This document shows, piece after piece, positions 42,933-52,120 of a stretch of DNA of 64,000 nucleotides (the stretch's first letter is position 1; each line of letters opens with the position of its first letter). The notes beneath the pieces are model-generated. The model was not told where the DNA came from and ran no database searches. It saw only the letters and a list, made by a program, of their open reading frames with translations. Origin of the DNA: Flavobacterium tructae (GTDB lineage: Bacteria; Bacteroidota; Bacteroidia; Flavobacteriales; Flavobacteriaceae); NCBI RefSeq assembly GCF_002217475.1, contig NZ_MUHH01000003.1, positions 1-64,000 on the forward strand, written 5' to 3'. The position numbers and the translations under genes were made by a program.

Positions 42933-44990
42933 ATGATACAGAATCCAAAGAGATATACTATCACGGCAGCCTTACCTTACACCAACGGACCTATACATAT
43001 TGGGCATTTGGCGGGGGTTTACGTGCCTGCAGATATTTATTCGAGATATTTACGTTTACAAGGAAAAGACGTTGCATTTATTTGTGGAAGCGATGAACAT
43101 GGTGTTGCAATTTCGATGAAAGCCAAAAAAGAAGGAGTTACACCACAAGAAGTTATCGATAAATACGACGGAGTTATCCGTAAATCATTTGCTGATTTCG
43201 GAATTTCGTTTGACAATTATTCCAGAACTTCGGCTAAAATTCATCATGATACGGCTTCTGAATTCTTTAGAACCTTGTACGACAAAGGCGATTTTATTGA
43301 AGAAGTAACCGAACAATTGTACGATGCCAAAGCCAATCAGTTTCTGGCCGATCGTTTTGTGGTAGGAACCTGCCCTAAATGTGACAATCCGGAAGCCTAT
43401 GGAGATCAGTGTGAAAAATGCGGATCGACATTGAATGCTACCGATTTGATTAACCCAAAATCGACAATTACCGGAGAAACGCCAATTTTAAAAGAAACAA
43501 AACACTGGTTTTTACCTTTGGATCGATATACTGAGTTTTTAACCGAATGGATTTTGGTTGGACATAAAAACGACTGGAAACCGAATGTTTACGGACAAGT
43601 AAAATCATGGGTTGACGGCGGGCTTGAGCCTCGTGCCGTAACGCGTGACCTTGATTGGGGAATTGACGTTCCGGTTGAAGGTGCCGAAGGAAAAAAATTA
43701 TACGTTTGGTTTGATGCTCCTATTGGTTATATTTCGTCTACTAAAGAATGGGCAGCCCGCGAAGGAAAAGACTGGCAACCTTACTGGAAAGACGAAGACA
43801 CTAAACTGGTTCATTTTATTGGTAAAGACAATATTGTTTTTCACTGTATCATTTTCCCGGCAATGCTTAAAGCCGAAGGAAGCTATATTTTACCGGACAA
43901 CGTTCCTGCAAATGAGTTTCTGAATCTGGAAGGAAACAAACTTTCGACTTCTAAAAACTGGGCGGTTTGGCTGCACGAATATTTAGAAGAATTTCCGGAG
44001 AAACAAGACGTTTTGCGTTATGCCCTAACTTCGAATGCACCGGAAACTAAAGACAACGATTTTACATGGAAAGATTTCCAGGCAAGAAATAACAACGAAT
44101 TAGTTGCTATTTTCGGAAACTTCATCAACCGTGTGGTGGTTTTAACCAATAAATATTACGACGGGTTTATTCCGAAACCAAATGAACTATCTGAAGTTGA
44201 CGAAAATACTTTGGCTGAACTAAAAGCATATCCGGCTGTAATTTCAAGTTCGGTAGAGCGATACAGATTCCGTGAAGCTTTGGGTGAGTTGATGAACGTG
44301 GCTCGTTTAGGAAATAAATATTTAGCAGATGAAGAGCCTTGGAAAGTAATGAAAGACAATCCGGAGCGTGTAAAAACTCAAATGTATGTCGCTTTGCAAA
44401 TTGCTGCTGCGTTGAGCGTTTTGGCTGAGCCGTTTTTACCTTTTACTGCCGCTAAATTATCCCGAATCCTGAAAAATGAAGGCAAATTGCAATGGAATGA
44501 CGTTACTGAAAATTCAGAATTAATTCCTGACGGACATCAAATTGGTGAAGCCGAATTGCTTTTCGCAAAAATAGAAGACGAAGAAATACAAAAACAAATA
44601 GACAAATTGGAAGCGACAAAAACCGCAAATCTTGCCGAAAGTAAACAACCTGAACCACAAAAAGATCTTATTCAGTTTGAAGATTTCGCCAAAATGGACA
44701 TTCGTGTAGGAACTATTCTGGAAGCCGAAAAAATGCCGAAAGCCAATAAACTTTTGGTTCTTAAAGTGGATACCGGAATTGATGTACGTACGATTGTTTC
44801 GGGAATTGCCGAAAGCTTTTCACCGGAAGAAATTATCGGAAAACGTGTTTCCGTTTTAGCCAACTTAGCGCCAAGAGCCCTACGTGGTGTAGAAAGTCAG
44901 GGAATGATCCTGATGACTACAAATGCTGAAGGAAAACTGGTTTTCATCAATCCGGATGCTGATGCTCCTAATGGGGAAACGGTAAACTAA
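42933..44990 (+). CDS. metG: Methionine--tRNA ligase
   Basis: 685 residues. Class I synthetase charging tRNA-Met. HIGH motif in [13 protein letters not shown] at the N-terminus, zinc knuckle [18 protein letters not shown] (about 145-165), KMSKS-type loop [14 protein letters not shown] near 335, anticodon-binding helices, and a C-terminal tRNA-binding OB domain (about 580-685, [28 protein letters not shown]) that also mediates dimerisation. E. coli type long form. Monocistronic. Confidence 0.97.
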   Translation: MIQNPKRYTITAALPYTNGPIHIGHLAGVYVPADIYSRYLRLQGKDVAFICGSDEHGVAISMKAKKEGVTPQEVIDKYDGVIRKSFADFGISFDNYSRTSAKIHHDTASEFFRTLYDKGDFIEEVTEQLYDAKANQFLADRFVVGTCPKCDNPEAYGDQCEKCGSTLNATDLINPKSTITGETPILKETKHWFLPLDRYTEFLTEWILVGHKNDWKPNVYGQVKSWVDGGLEPRAVTRDLDWGIDVPVEGAEGKKLYVWFDAPIGYISSTKEWAAREGKDWQPYWKDEDTKLVHFIGKDNIVFHCIIFPAMLKAEGSYILPDNVPANEFLNLEGNKLSTSKNWAVWLHEYLEEFPEKQDVLRYALTSNAPETKDNDFTWKDFQARNNNELVAIFGNFINRVVVLTNKYYDGFIPKPNELSEVDENTLAELKAYPAVISSSVERYRFREALGELMNVARLGNKYLADEEPWKVMKDNPERVKTQMYVALQIAAALSVLAEPFLPFTAAKLSRILKNEGKLQWNDVTENSELIPDGHQIGEAELLFAKIEDEEIQKQIDKLEATKTANLAESKQPEPQKDLIQFEDFAKMDIRVGTILEAEKMPKANKLLVLKVDTGIDVRTIVSGIAESFSPEEIIGKRVSVLANLAPRALRGVESQGMILMTTNAEGKLVFINPDADAPNGETVN

Positions 44991-45050
44991 TTATTTTAAT
45001 TAGAAAATGTGGCAATTTGATAATGCGATAATTTTCTAAATTTAGAAATT

Positions 45051-45087
45051 TATAAACCCGACAGGTTTTAAAAACCTGTCGGGTTTG
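45051..45087. repeat. Palindromic repeat, copy 1 (left of toxin-antitoxin pair)
   Basis: A 33-base perfect palindrome (45054-45086: 16-base arms AAACCCGACAGGTTTT and complement, one-base centre) inside a 37-base segment identical to 45715-45751. It can form a strong hairpin followed by T, so it may also terminate metG. Confidence 0.9.
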
Positions 45088-45151
45088 TTTTATTTAGATA
45101 CCAAATATTCAAATAATCACAATCAGTTTATATAATCTGAGAATAAATCTT

Positions 45152-45159
45152 TAATTTTG
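45152..45159 (+). promoter_or_regulatory. Putative -7 box of the toxin-antitoxin operon
   Basis: TAATTTTG matches TAnnTTTG, 18 bases before the antitoxin ATG at 45178. -33 not clear. Confidence 0.4.
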
Positions 45160-45177
45160 AGGATATAAAGAAATATC

Positions 45178-45414
45178 ATGGACTTGACTGCACAAATAAA
45201 AAAGAATTTAATATCCAGAATTAAAGATTCTAAAGATTTGAATTTTCTAAATGCACTTCAGACTATTTTCGATTCCTCTGAACAAGAACTTTATGAATTG
45301 TCTGCTGATCAAAAAATGGCAATTGATAATAGTCAAATGGAAATTAAAAATGGAAATTTTCATAAAAATGACGACGTAATTTCAGAAATGAGAGAATGGC
45401 TAAAAAAGAAATAA
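45178..45414 (+). CDS. Putative antitoxin of a ParE/RelE-type pair
   Basis: 78 residues. N-terminal helical part (MDLTAQIKKNLISRIKDSKDLNFLNALQTIF) and a C-terminal segment LSADQKMAIDNSQMEIKNGN...EMREWLKKK that resembles small unstable antitoxins whose tail wraps the ParE/RelE toxin. The next gene overlaps it by 19 bases in another frame, the usual order of antitoxin before toxin. Family assignment is by pattern and context; the protein would neutralise the toxin and may repress the operon. Both genes are more AT-rich by eye than metG. Confidence 0.75.
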   Translation: MDLTAQIKKNLISRIKDSKDLNFLNALQTIFDSSEQELYELSADQKMAIDNSQMEIKNGNFHKNDDVISEMREWLKKK

Positions 45415-45695
45415 TTTGGTCATCTTTGGCTAAACTTCAACTACAAAATACTCTTGAGTATTATTTTATTAGAAATGAAAGCCCAACTTACAGCTTAAAA
45501 CTTCTAAACGAGATTGAAGATCTATTAAACACGCTCTCAAACTCAGAATTGATAGGGAGACTTACTTCAAATAAAATCACTCGCGTTATTTCCATGAAAG
45601 TCTACCTGATATTTTATGAAGTAAAAGAAAATCAAATTGAAATCGTTTCATTTTGGGACAATCGTCAGGATATTAAAAACAGAAAAGTAAAATAA
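45396..45695 (+). CDS. ParE/RelE superfamily toxin
   Basis: 99 residues. Typical fold pattern: IIWSSLAKLQLQNTLEYYF at the N-terminus, two central helices (SPTYSLKLLNEIEDLLNTLSNS), then beta strands ITRVISMKVYLIFYEVKENQIEIVSFWDNRQD, ending in the WDxRQ(D/N) element common in this superfamily. Toxins of this family cleave mRNA on ribosomes (RelE) or poison gyrase (ParE); which one cannot be told. It overlaps the antitoxin by 19 bases, and the pair lies between two identical palindromic repeats. Confidence 0.88.
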   Translation: MAKKEIIWSSLAKLQLQNTLEYYFIRNESPTYSLKLLNEIEDLLNTLSNSELIGRLTSNKITRVISMKVYLIFYEVKENQIEIVSFWDNRQDIKNRKVK

Positions 45696-45714
45696 CAGTC
45701 GGCACTAAAATTCA

Positions 45715-45751
45715 TATAAACCCGACAGGTTTTAAAAACCTGTCGGGTTTG
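45715..45751. repeat. Palindromic repeat, copy 2 (right of toxin-antitoxin pair)
   Basis: 37 bases identical to 45051-45087 and in the same orientation, containing the 33-base palindrome at 45718-45750. It lies 20 bases after the toxin stop, so it may terminate the operon. Confidence 0.9.
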
Positions 45752-45909
45752 CTATAAAAAACGGTAAACTAAAATTCTCTCAATATTTAATTGTACGAAA
45801 TTTAATACTTATCAAGGTTTTCGATTACTTTTTTTTCATAAGTTTACTACTGCAAAAATATCCAGGGGAAATTTCTAACAACTTATTCATAAGTTATAAA
45901 AACAACCCT

Positions 45910-46185
45910 ATGAAAATAGAAAATCAAAAACCAACACAACAAGATGTACTGCCAGCGGTGGCAAAATTTCTTTCCTTTCTTTAGATGGAAGGAGAATTTA
46001 GAGAACAACCGGAATATTTGTCCGAGATTTTCGAGACAATTCTGGAAACAGAGATTGGTGACAACCAGGAGCTGCGCACTAAAATGATAAGTTGTATGAA
46101 AACCATTAAAATGCTGAACCAGGCACTTGATCCCTTCTCGGATCAACAAATAGCACAGGCCTGCAGTGAAATTGCTACAGCTTAA
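45910..46185 (+). pseudogene. Small conserved-looking gene interrupted by an in-frame amber codon
   Basis: From the ATG at 45910 the frame reads MKIENQKPTQQDVLPAVAKF, LSFL, then TAG (45982-45984), then continues in the same frame from an immediately adjacent ATG (45985): MEGEFREQPEYLSEIFETIL and on to ...DQQIAQACSEIATA at 46185, 66 residues. Both parts look like one acidic helical protein of 91 residues. A point mutation to amber is the simplest reading; reinitiation at the TAG-ATG junction would still make the larger part. Amber is used as a true stop elsewhere here (panD, nhaA). I do not recognise the function. Confidence 0.65.
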
Positions 46186-46195
46186 ACACTTTCTT

Positions 46196-46236
46196 AAACG
46201 CGTGAAATTGGTAATCGATTCACGCGTTTCTTTTTT
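46196..46236 (+). terminator. Terminator after the interrupted gene
   Basis: Perfect 11-base stem AAACGCGTGAA/TTCACGCGTTT (46196-46206 with 46219-46229) followed by CTTTTTT. Confidence 0.85.
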
Positions 46237-46289
46237 GGTGTTTTATTTGAAAAAAAAGTAAGATCTTAGCAAAAAATAACTCCTTGATC

Positions 46290-47807
46290 ATGCTAAAAAA
46301 AATACTTTTGACATTTCTATTTTTAAATAATTTGCCTTCTTTTTCTCAAGATATTGCAAAAGAATTTAATTTAAAATTAGAAGAAAAAAGAGATTTTTTT
46401 CAGGTAGTTAATGAAGATAAAAAAGAAGTGATTCTGTTTTTAAATGATAAGGAAAAAGCTAACGCTATAAGATTTGATGAAAAATTCAATATTATAGATT
46501 CTTTAACTATTGCAAGGCCAGAAAAAAAATACGAGAGCATTATTGGTTATAGTCAAAATGACAATAATTGTTTTGTTTTCTGGGCATCGAAAGACAGAAA
46601 AGAAATCAGTTCACAATATATCAATTTTACAACTGGAAAGACTGAAAATAAGGCAATTGCTTTAGAACTGAAAAAGGAAAAAATAGTTCAAGAACTTACC
46701 ATCAACAATAAGTTTTACCTTATTACAATAATAAAAAACACAAGTACTTTAAAGTTTTATATATCTGACGATAATGGGAATCTAAACGAAAAAATAGTTG
46801 ACTTGTCGCATTTAGAATTTAAGAACATATTTGATCATCCCGAAAACTTATATACTGTTCTAACAGATGAATCTTCAGAACCTTGCTTTCAAACTATAGC
46901 CAATGACAGTCCTCCTTCATTAGCATTAAGCTCTAAAAGATACAAAATTTACACCTATAATCCAGAGGAGATTATCTTCACTATTGATAATACTACACAT
47001 GCTACACAAGTTTTAAGAATTAATCTTCAGGATTTTACACCAAATCTTATATCTATTAAGCAACAAAAAACAACTAAAGGCGAATATGGTGCAATAACAT
47101 TTAGATCAAATTCTTTTTTGATTGACAACAAAATTCTTCAAATAAAAACCAATGCTTTTGTTTTGTTTTTTACAATTAGTGATTTAAATGGTAACATTCT
47201 TAAAGAATATAAAGTTTTACATGATCAGGAAATTGATTTTAAAAATTCTGATTTCCTCCAGCAAAAGAACAGCTTTTTTTGGCGAAAGAACGATATTTTT
47301 TCCAGCACAAAACCTATTAAAAATTCAGAACAATTTCTTAGAAGAATTAAAGACGCGCCTAGTGTATCGTGTTATAATTTGAATGGAATTTATTATACCG
47401 CTATTGGAAGTTCAGAAGATATAACTCAAAGTTCTGTTGGAATATCAATGAATCAAAATTTAATGAGTACGGGCGGAATGGGAATGAATGGAACTACAAT
47501 GATACCTTTTAATTCAGGAAGAAGTTATACCGTAACGAACTTAATTTCCTATAAAAACAAAGCCGTAGTTTATACGAATTGTATATTTGATTCTACTTTT
47601 AATCATCTTGATCGTGAGATGAAAATCTCCGCTTTTGACAAAGCTAGAATTTTCTTAGAAGAGAACGAAGAAATTAAAAAAACGGTATCAATATTTTCTA
47701 AAACTCTATACAAAGATTTAATACTTTTTAAGTTCAAAAACAGTTTATATCTAGGAAATTATAATAAGAACAATAAAAAGTACCAAATTTTCAGCTTTAC
47801 TGAATAA
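46290..47807 (+). CDS. Exported protein of unknown function, paralog A
   Basis: 505 residues from the ATG at 46290 (MLKKILLTFLFLNNLPSFSQ, signal peptide); an in-frame TTG at 46284 is less likely. It is a paralog of the protein at 50580-52025: shared blocks include ESIIGYSQNDN-FVFWASKDRKEI (versus KSILGYSFSEDG-LYWASEDSSEI), RYKIYTYNPEEIIFTIDN, DLNGNILKEYKVLHDQEIDF and SVGISMNQNL-GG-SYTVTNL. Mostly beta strands, suggesting a propeller-like periplasmic protein (inference). No enzyme motif and no T9SS tail. AT-richer than its neighbours by eye. Confidence 0.8.
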   Translation: MLKKILLTFLFLNNLPSFSQDIAKEFNLKLEEKRDFFQVVNEDKKEVILFLNDKEKANAIRFDEKFNIIDSLTIARPEKKYESIIGYSQNDNNCFVFWASKDRKEISSQYINFTTGKTENKAIALELKKEKIVQELTINNKFYLITIIKNTSTLKFYISDDNGNLNEKIVDLSHLEFKNIFDHPENLYTVLTDESSEPCFQTIANDSPPSLALSSKRYKIYTYNPEEIIFTIDNTTHATQVLRINLQDFTPNLISIKQQKTTKGEYGAITFRSNSFLIDNKILQIKTNAFVLFFTISDLNGNILKEYKVLHDQEIDFKNSDFLQQKNSFFWRKNDIFSSTKPIKNSEQFLRRIKDAPSVSCYNLNGIYYTAIGSSEDITQSSVGISMNQNLMSTGGMGMNGTTMIPFNSGRSYTVTNLISYKNKAVVYTNCIFDSTFNHLDREMKISAFDKARIFLEENEEIKKTVSIFSKTLYKDLILFKFKNSLYLGNYNKNNKKYQIFSFTE

Positions 47808-47886
47808 CTGTAATAAATTTTAAACTTCTTTAGAAAGAACATAAGCTTTTAAATCAGCCATTTAGAAAGTACAAATTAAAAATAAA

Positions 47887-48765
47887 ATGAAACTCACAAA
47901 ACCAAGATTGGCCCTGATTGGTGGAATACTTTGTATTTCGATTTTTCCAATATTAGTCAAACTAAAACTGGCTCCGGGATTAATCTCGGCTTTTTACAGA
48001 ATGTTTTTTGCGGTACTTTTGCTTTTACCTTATGTACTGGTTACTAAAAGCTTTAAGCTTCCGAAAACCAAATTCATATTATTAGCAGTGCTTTGCGGAA
48101 TTCTATTCTCTTCGGACGTTGCGGTTTGGAATATTGCTATTCAGGATTCAAGTGCGACTCAGGCATCTTTGCTAACTAATTTATCACCGCTTTGGGTTGG
48201 GATTGGTTCTTTTTTCTTTCTAAAAATACGACCTGCCACCAATTTCTGGATCGGAACTGTCGTTTCCTTATTCGGAATGGTCACGCTGGTGGGATTTGAG
48301 TTTTTCATGGATTTGAATTTTGATCAGGCCTTTCTGTTTGCCGTTTTATCGGGTATTCTTTATTCGATTTATCTTTTGGTAAGCAAAAAAGCACTCTCAG
48401 AAATCGATGTTTTATCTTTTATGACTATCAGCTTACTGGCATCGAGTATTTATTTAGGAATTCTATGTTATGCCTTGGATCAGCCTTTTGCAGGTTTCTC
48501 GAATACGGGTTGGTTTGTACTGGCACTTCAGGCTGTAATTTGTCAATTGTGTGCCTGGCTTTCCATCAGTTATGCTACCCAGCACATGCGCGCCACAAGG
48601 GTTTCGTTAAGTTTATTGAGTCAGGCCGTAATTACTTCGATATTAGCTTGGTTGTTTTTAGAAGAACAAATAACTTTACAAATGGTTTTTGGCGGAATCA
48701 TTCTGCTGCTCGGAATTAGGATTACGTTCTATGATAAGACGATTTCATTAAAAAAGCTTTTCTAA
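47887..48765 (+). CDS. DMT family (EamA) transporter
   Basis: 292 residues, ten membrane helices in two EamA repeats (LALIGGILCISIFPILVKL, PGLISAFYRMFFAVLLLLPYVL, NIAIQDSSATQASLLTNLSPLWVGI in the first; ILYSIYLLVSKKALSEIDVLSFM, AVICQLCAWLSISYATQHMRATRVSL, SILAWLFLEEQITLQMVFGGIILLLGI in the second). Exporter of metabolites or amino acids in the inner membrane; substrate not predictable. Followed by the tandem repeat region. Confidence 0.92.
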   Translation: MKLTKPRLALIGGILCISIFPILVKLKLAPGLISAFYRMFFAVLLLLPYVLVTKSFKLPKTKFILLAVLCGILFSSDVAVWNIAIQDSSATQASLLTNLSPLWVGIGSFFFLKIRPATNFWIGTVVSLFGMVTLVGFEFFMDLNFDQAFLFAVLSGILYSIYLLVSKKALSEIDVLSFMTISLLASSIYLGILCYALDQPFAGFSNTGWFVLALQAVICQLCAWLSISYATQHMRATRVSLSLLSQAVITSILAWLFLEEQITLQMVFGGIILLLGIRITFYDKTISLKKLF

Positions 48766-48860
48766 GTCATTGGCCCACGGATGACGCTGGTTTTACAGAT
48801 TTTCGCAGATTATTTATTCATCTGAATCATTAAATTCGTGAATTCGTAATAAAAAGGTTT

Positions 48861-49156
48861 CTCGCAGATTTGGCTGATCTGGCTGATTTTTTTTTAGAAT
48901 CTTTGAAATCATTCTAATCTATGGCAATAAAATTCGTGAATTCGTGGCAAAAAAAATATTCTCGCAGATTTGGCTGATCTGGCAGATTACTTTTTAAAAT
49001 CTTTGAAATCATTCTAATCTGTGGCATTAAAATTCGTGAATTCGTGGCAAAAAAATATTCTCGCAGATTTGGCTGATCTGGCAGATTATTTTTTAAAATC
49101 TTTGAAATCATTCTAATCTGTGGCATTAAAATTCGTGAATTCGTGACAAAAAAACC
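48861..49156. repeat. About 100-bp tandem repeat, three full copies
   Basis: Units start at 48861, 48961 and 49060 (CTCGCAGATTTGGCTGATCT...), periods of 100 and 99 bases, ending in AAAATTCGTGAATTCGTGGC. A partial, more diverged copy precedes them at about 48793-48860. The gap 48766-49193 holds no gene; an open frame on the minus strand there only reflects the repeats. Confidence 0.9.
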
Positions 49157-49193
49157 TGAAACAAAAAAACTTCAAACCTGAAACAAAAACATT

Positions 49194-49901
49194 ATGTTAC
49201 ATAAAAACAAAATACCCAATTTAAAAGTAATCGCATTTGATGCCGATGATACTTTATTCGTAAACGAACCTTACTTTCAGGAAACCGAACATAAATTTTG
49301 CGCTTTGATGGAAGATTATCTTTCGCATCAGGGAATTTCGCAAGAACTATTCAAAATCGAAATTGAGAACCTGTCTCTGTACGGTTACGGAATCAAAGGC
49401 TATATTTTATCGATGATTGAAGCGGCCATAAACATTTCGAACAAAACCATTCCGATTGAGGTTATCGAAAAAATCATCCAATACGGAAAAGAATTACTCG
49501 AAAAACCAATTGAATTGCTTGACGGAGTCGAAGAAACCCTAAAAACACTACACGGAAAGTACAAACTGGTTGTAGCCACAAAAGGCGATCTGAAAGACCA
49601 GCACAGCAAATTGCATCGCTCAGGACTTGGTCATTATTTTCACCATATCGAAGTAATGTCAGACAAACAGGAAATTGATTATACGAAATTATTAGGACGT
49701 TTAGAGATTCAGGCAGAGGAATTCCTAATGATCGGGAACTCCCTAAAATCAGATGTACTACCGGTTTTAGGCATTGGCGGTTATGCCGTACATATTCCGT
49801 TTCACACCACTTGGGAGCACGAAAAAATCAGTCACAAAATAGAACACGAACATTTTAGTTCGTTTGAAAAAATCACTGAAATCCTTCAGAACTTATTGTA
49901 A
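49194..49901 (+). CDS. HAD family hydrolase
   Basis: 235 residues. Motif I VIAFDADDTLF (nucleophile Asp16, second Asp18), a helical cap with ENLSLYGYGIKGYILSMIEAA, motif II YKLVVATKGD, and motif IV near ILMIGNSLKSDVLPVL (here FLMIGNSLKSD). Phosphatase of small metabolites in the cytosol; substrate unknown. The stop overlaps the CAT-like gene by one base (TAATG), so the two are coupled. Confidence 0.9.
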   Translation: MLHKNKIPNLKVIAFDADDTLFVNEPYFQETEHKFCALMEDYLSHQGISQELFKIEIENLSLYGYGIKGYILSMIEAAINISNKTIPIEVIEKIIQYGKELLEKPIELLDGVEETLKTLHGKYKLVVATKGDLKDQHSKLHRSGLGHYFHHIEVMSDKQEIDYTKLLGRLEIQAEEFLMIGNSLKSDVLPVLGIGGYAVHIPFHTTWEHEKISHKIEHEHFSSFEKITEILQNLL

Positions 49902-50530
49902 TGAAAACACTTTTAGACTTAGAAAACTGGAATAGAAAAGAGCACTTTGCACACTTCATTCAAATGGAAGAACCTTTTTTTGGTGCTACCGTCGAGATTG
50001 ATTGTACGCAGGCCTACGAAACGGCCAAAAGTCTCGAATCGTCCTTTTTTATTTATTATTTGCACAAAACACTGGTTGCCGTAAATGCAATCGAAAATTT
50101 TAGATACCGAATTTCGGGAGATCAGATTTACATCAATGACCAAATCGATGCCTCAGCAACCATCGGACGTGAAGACGGTACTTTCGGATTTTCATTTATA
50201 GAATACCACCCTGATTTTAAAACCTTCGAAAAAACGGCTCTACAGGAAATAGAACGCATACAGAATACCACGGGACTTTTTACAAGGTCTTTTGAAAATG
50301 ATAATTTAATTCACTTCTCGGCAATTCCGTGGTTGAATTTTACGTCACTTTCACATGCCCGCAGTTTTACCTTTCCGGACAGCTGTCCAAAGGTTTCTTT
50401 CGGAAAAATGATGGTTTCACCAACCGGAAAAAGAACCATCGCAATGTCTGTTCATGTGCATCACGCCTTAATGGACGGATTACACATGGGACAATTTGTA
50501 GACTATTTTCAGGAATTAATGAATCAGTAA
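49901..50530 (+). CDS. CatA-like O-acetyltransferase
   Basis: 209 residues, trimeric chloramphenicol acetyltransferase fold. Catalytic His in HVHHALMDGLHMGQF (HHxxxDG), plus RKEHFAHFIQMEEPFF at the start, RYRISGDQIYIND and FTSLSHARSF. Acetyl-CoA dependent. CAT-like proteins in flavobacterial chromosomes are common and mostly of unknown substrate, so I make no claim of chloramphenicol resistance. Coupled to the HAD gene by a TAATG overlap. Confidence 0.88.
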   Translation: MKTLLDLENWNRKEHFAHFIQMEEPFFGATVEIDCTQAYETAKSLESSFFIYYLHKTLVAVNAIENFRYRISGDQIYINDQIDASATIGREDGTFGFSFIEYHPDFKTFEKTALQEIERIQNTTGLFTRSFENDNLIHFSAIPWLNFTSLSHARSFTFPDSCPKVSFGKMMVSPTGKRTIAMSVHVHHALMDGLHMGQFVDYFQELMNQ

Positions 50531-50558
50531 TTCGCACACAAGAGGTTTAAATTTGGAA

Positions 50559-50566
50559 TAATTTTG
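50559..50566 (+). promoter_or_regulatory. Putative -7 box of paralog B
   Basis: TAATTTTG matches TAnnTTTG, 13 bases before the ATG at 50580. No clear -33. Confidence 0.4.
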
Positions 50567-50579
50567 TCGATAAAAGCAT

Positions 50580-52025
50580 ATGAAAAAACTACTCCTTTTC
50601 TTGTTAGTAACCTATCAGTCAACGCTGTTGAGTCAGACAGTGTTGGCATCTTATCCTTTAGATTTAAAAAGGTACGATCAGAACAATACAATCGTTAATG
50701 TCGAAAATAAGGCAACGCACGATGTATTTGTTTTTGCCACAAATACTCAGAATCTTACCATTTTAAAATACAATAACGCTTTATTTTTAAAGGACGAATT
50801 TACAGTATCACGTGCCAATCTTGAAAACAAATCGATATTGGGTTATAGTTTTAGTGAAGACGGAAACCCTACACTTTATTGGGCTTCCGAAGATTCCTCG
50901 GAAATTTTGGTTGTTAAGTATTATTTAGAAACCAAAACATATAAGATTTTAAAATTTCAATATCCTTCTTCGAGTGAATACATCGTTGCTAAATTCCAAA
51001 GCAATAATCTACTCTACCTGTTATCTAAAGAACTCACAAGTCATACTTTAACAGCCTATGTTTTTAAAAACGGAATTGTAGAAGAGCGGATATTTGATTT
51101 TGCTGCTTTTACCTTTCAAAACAAAAGAGGCCAGTCTGTAAACTTTTCACAGCTCATCAAAGAGAATCCGATTATAAAAATTGATCCGGAAGATTATACC
51201 CCTTTAGACAAAGCTTCTAAAAAAAGTAAAATTTATCTCGAGGACAATCATCTTATCCTGACGCTGGATCATAATCCGAAAGAAACACAGCTTTTTGATC
51301 TCAATCTGGACAATCAGGATGTTATTGAAAAGAAAATTACGCAGTCTGAGATTAAAACACCTCGCAAAATAAGCAACTCATTCTATCATGAAAGGAAGCT
51401 TTATCAAATCAATGCCAATGAAGATGAACTGGTTCTTGACATTAAAAATTATGATTCGGGCGAACTCATAAAAAATATCAGAGTTACAAAGGAAGATACA
51501 ATTCGATTTAAAACCTCTCCTTTCCTCGTTCAGCAAGGCGGTGAAAGAAAACCACGGGAATTGAGGAACACAAAACGTTTTCTACAACATCTAGGTGCAT
51601 TAGAAATAGGTTTATCTCTTTATAACAATGGAATTAGTACTTCTATGACACTCGGCGGAACTCCACGTGTTGGCGGAGCTTATTACACCGTCATGAACGA
51701 TACTTTTACCTGGGATTATTTGCCGGTTGTGAATGACGAAACAGTCTTCTTTGAAACTGCTTTAAACCAAAAATCAGAATTTGTTGCCAAAGATCCTGCA
51801 CCAATGGCGCTTGACAACTTGTATTACTTTTTAAACAATAATAGAAAAGCGATTCTGGATAATATTTTTAGATTTGACGATTATTATATTTTAGGATATT
51901 ACGATACTGCTTTAAAACAATATCAGATGCGAAAATTCAATGATGGATTTCCGGAAAATGAAACACAAAACCCGATCATCGATAAGGCTGTTTTTTCGAA
52001 ACCATTTTCATTTGAAAGGCCTTAA
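50580..52025 (+). CDS. Exported protein of unknown function, paralog B
   Basis: 481 residues; signal peptide MKKLLLFLLVTYQSTLLSQ. Same family as 46290-47807 over almost the whole length (KSILGYSFSEDG...LYWASEDS, SKKSKIYLEDNHLILTLDHN, DSGELIKNIRVTKEDTIRF, GLSLYNNGISTSMTLGG, YYTVMND). The similarity is moderate, so the duplication is old. Two differing features: paralog B has KRFLQHLGALEIG, where A has EQFLRRIKDAPSV. Beta-rich, likely periplasmic. No known motif; I do not recognise the family. Confidence 0.8.
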   Translation: MKKLLLFLLVTYQSTLLSQTVLASYPLDLKRYDQNNTIVNVENKATHDVFVFATNTQNLTILKYNNALFLKDEFTVSRANLENKSILGYSFSEDGNPTLYWASEDSSEILVVKYYLETKTYKILKFQYPSSSEYIVAKFQSNNLLYLLSKELTSHTLTAYVFKNGIVEERIFDFAAFTFQNKRGQSVNFSQLIKENPIIKIDPEDYTPLDKASKKSKIYLEDNHLILTLDHNPKETQLFDLNLDNQDVIEKKITQSEIKTPRKISNSFYHERKLYQINANEDELVLDIKNYDSGELIKNIRVTKEDTIRFKTSPFLVQQGGERKPRELRNTKRFLQHLGALEIGLSLYNNGISTSMTLGGTPRVGGAYYTVMNDTFTWDYLPVVNDETVFFETALNQKSEFVAKDPAPMALDNLYYFLNNNRKAILDNIFRFDDYYILGYYDTALKQYQMRKFNDGFPENETQNPIIDKAVFSKPFSFERP

Positions 52026-52120
52026 TTTTATTGAGAATTAATCCAAATGTCTGATGTTTTCAGGTTTGAAAAAAAAGGGAATGGATTATTTTCTCTAACT
52101 TTACATAAAAGAGAAATATT

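Noticed and set aside
45051..45751. Insertion sequence around the toxin-antitoxin pair
   Set aside because: No transposase frame between the repeats, and the repeats are direct copies of a palindrome rather than terminal inverted repeats.
45982..45984. TAG as a reassigned codon
   Set aside because: panD and nhaA among others end in TAG, so amber is an ordinary stop here.
48914..49126. 70-residue minus-strand open frame over the tandem repeats
   Set aside because: Its protein repeats exactly as the DNA units do, with no independent support; it is a by-product of the repeats.
48861..49156. Possible CRISPR array
   Set aside because: Units are about 100 bp head to tail with no unique spacers, and no cas genes are in the window.
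49901..50530. Chloramphenicol resistance gene
   Set aside because: The catalytic HHxxxDG motif shows only the CAT-like fold; chromosomal CatA-like proteins are mostly not resistance genes.
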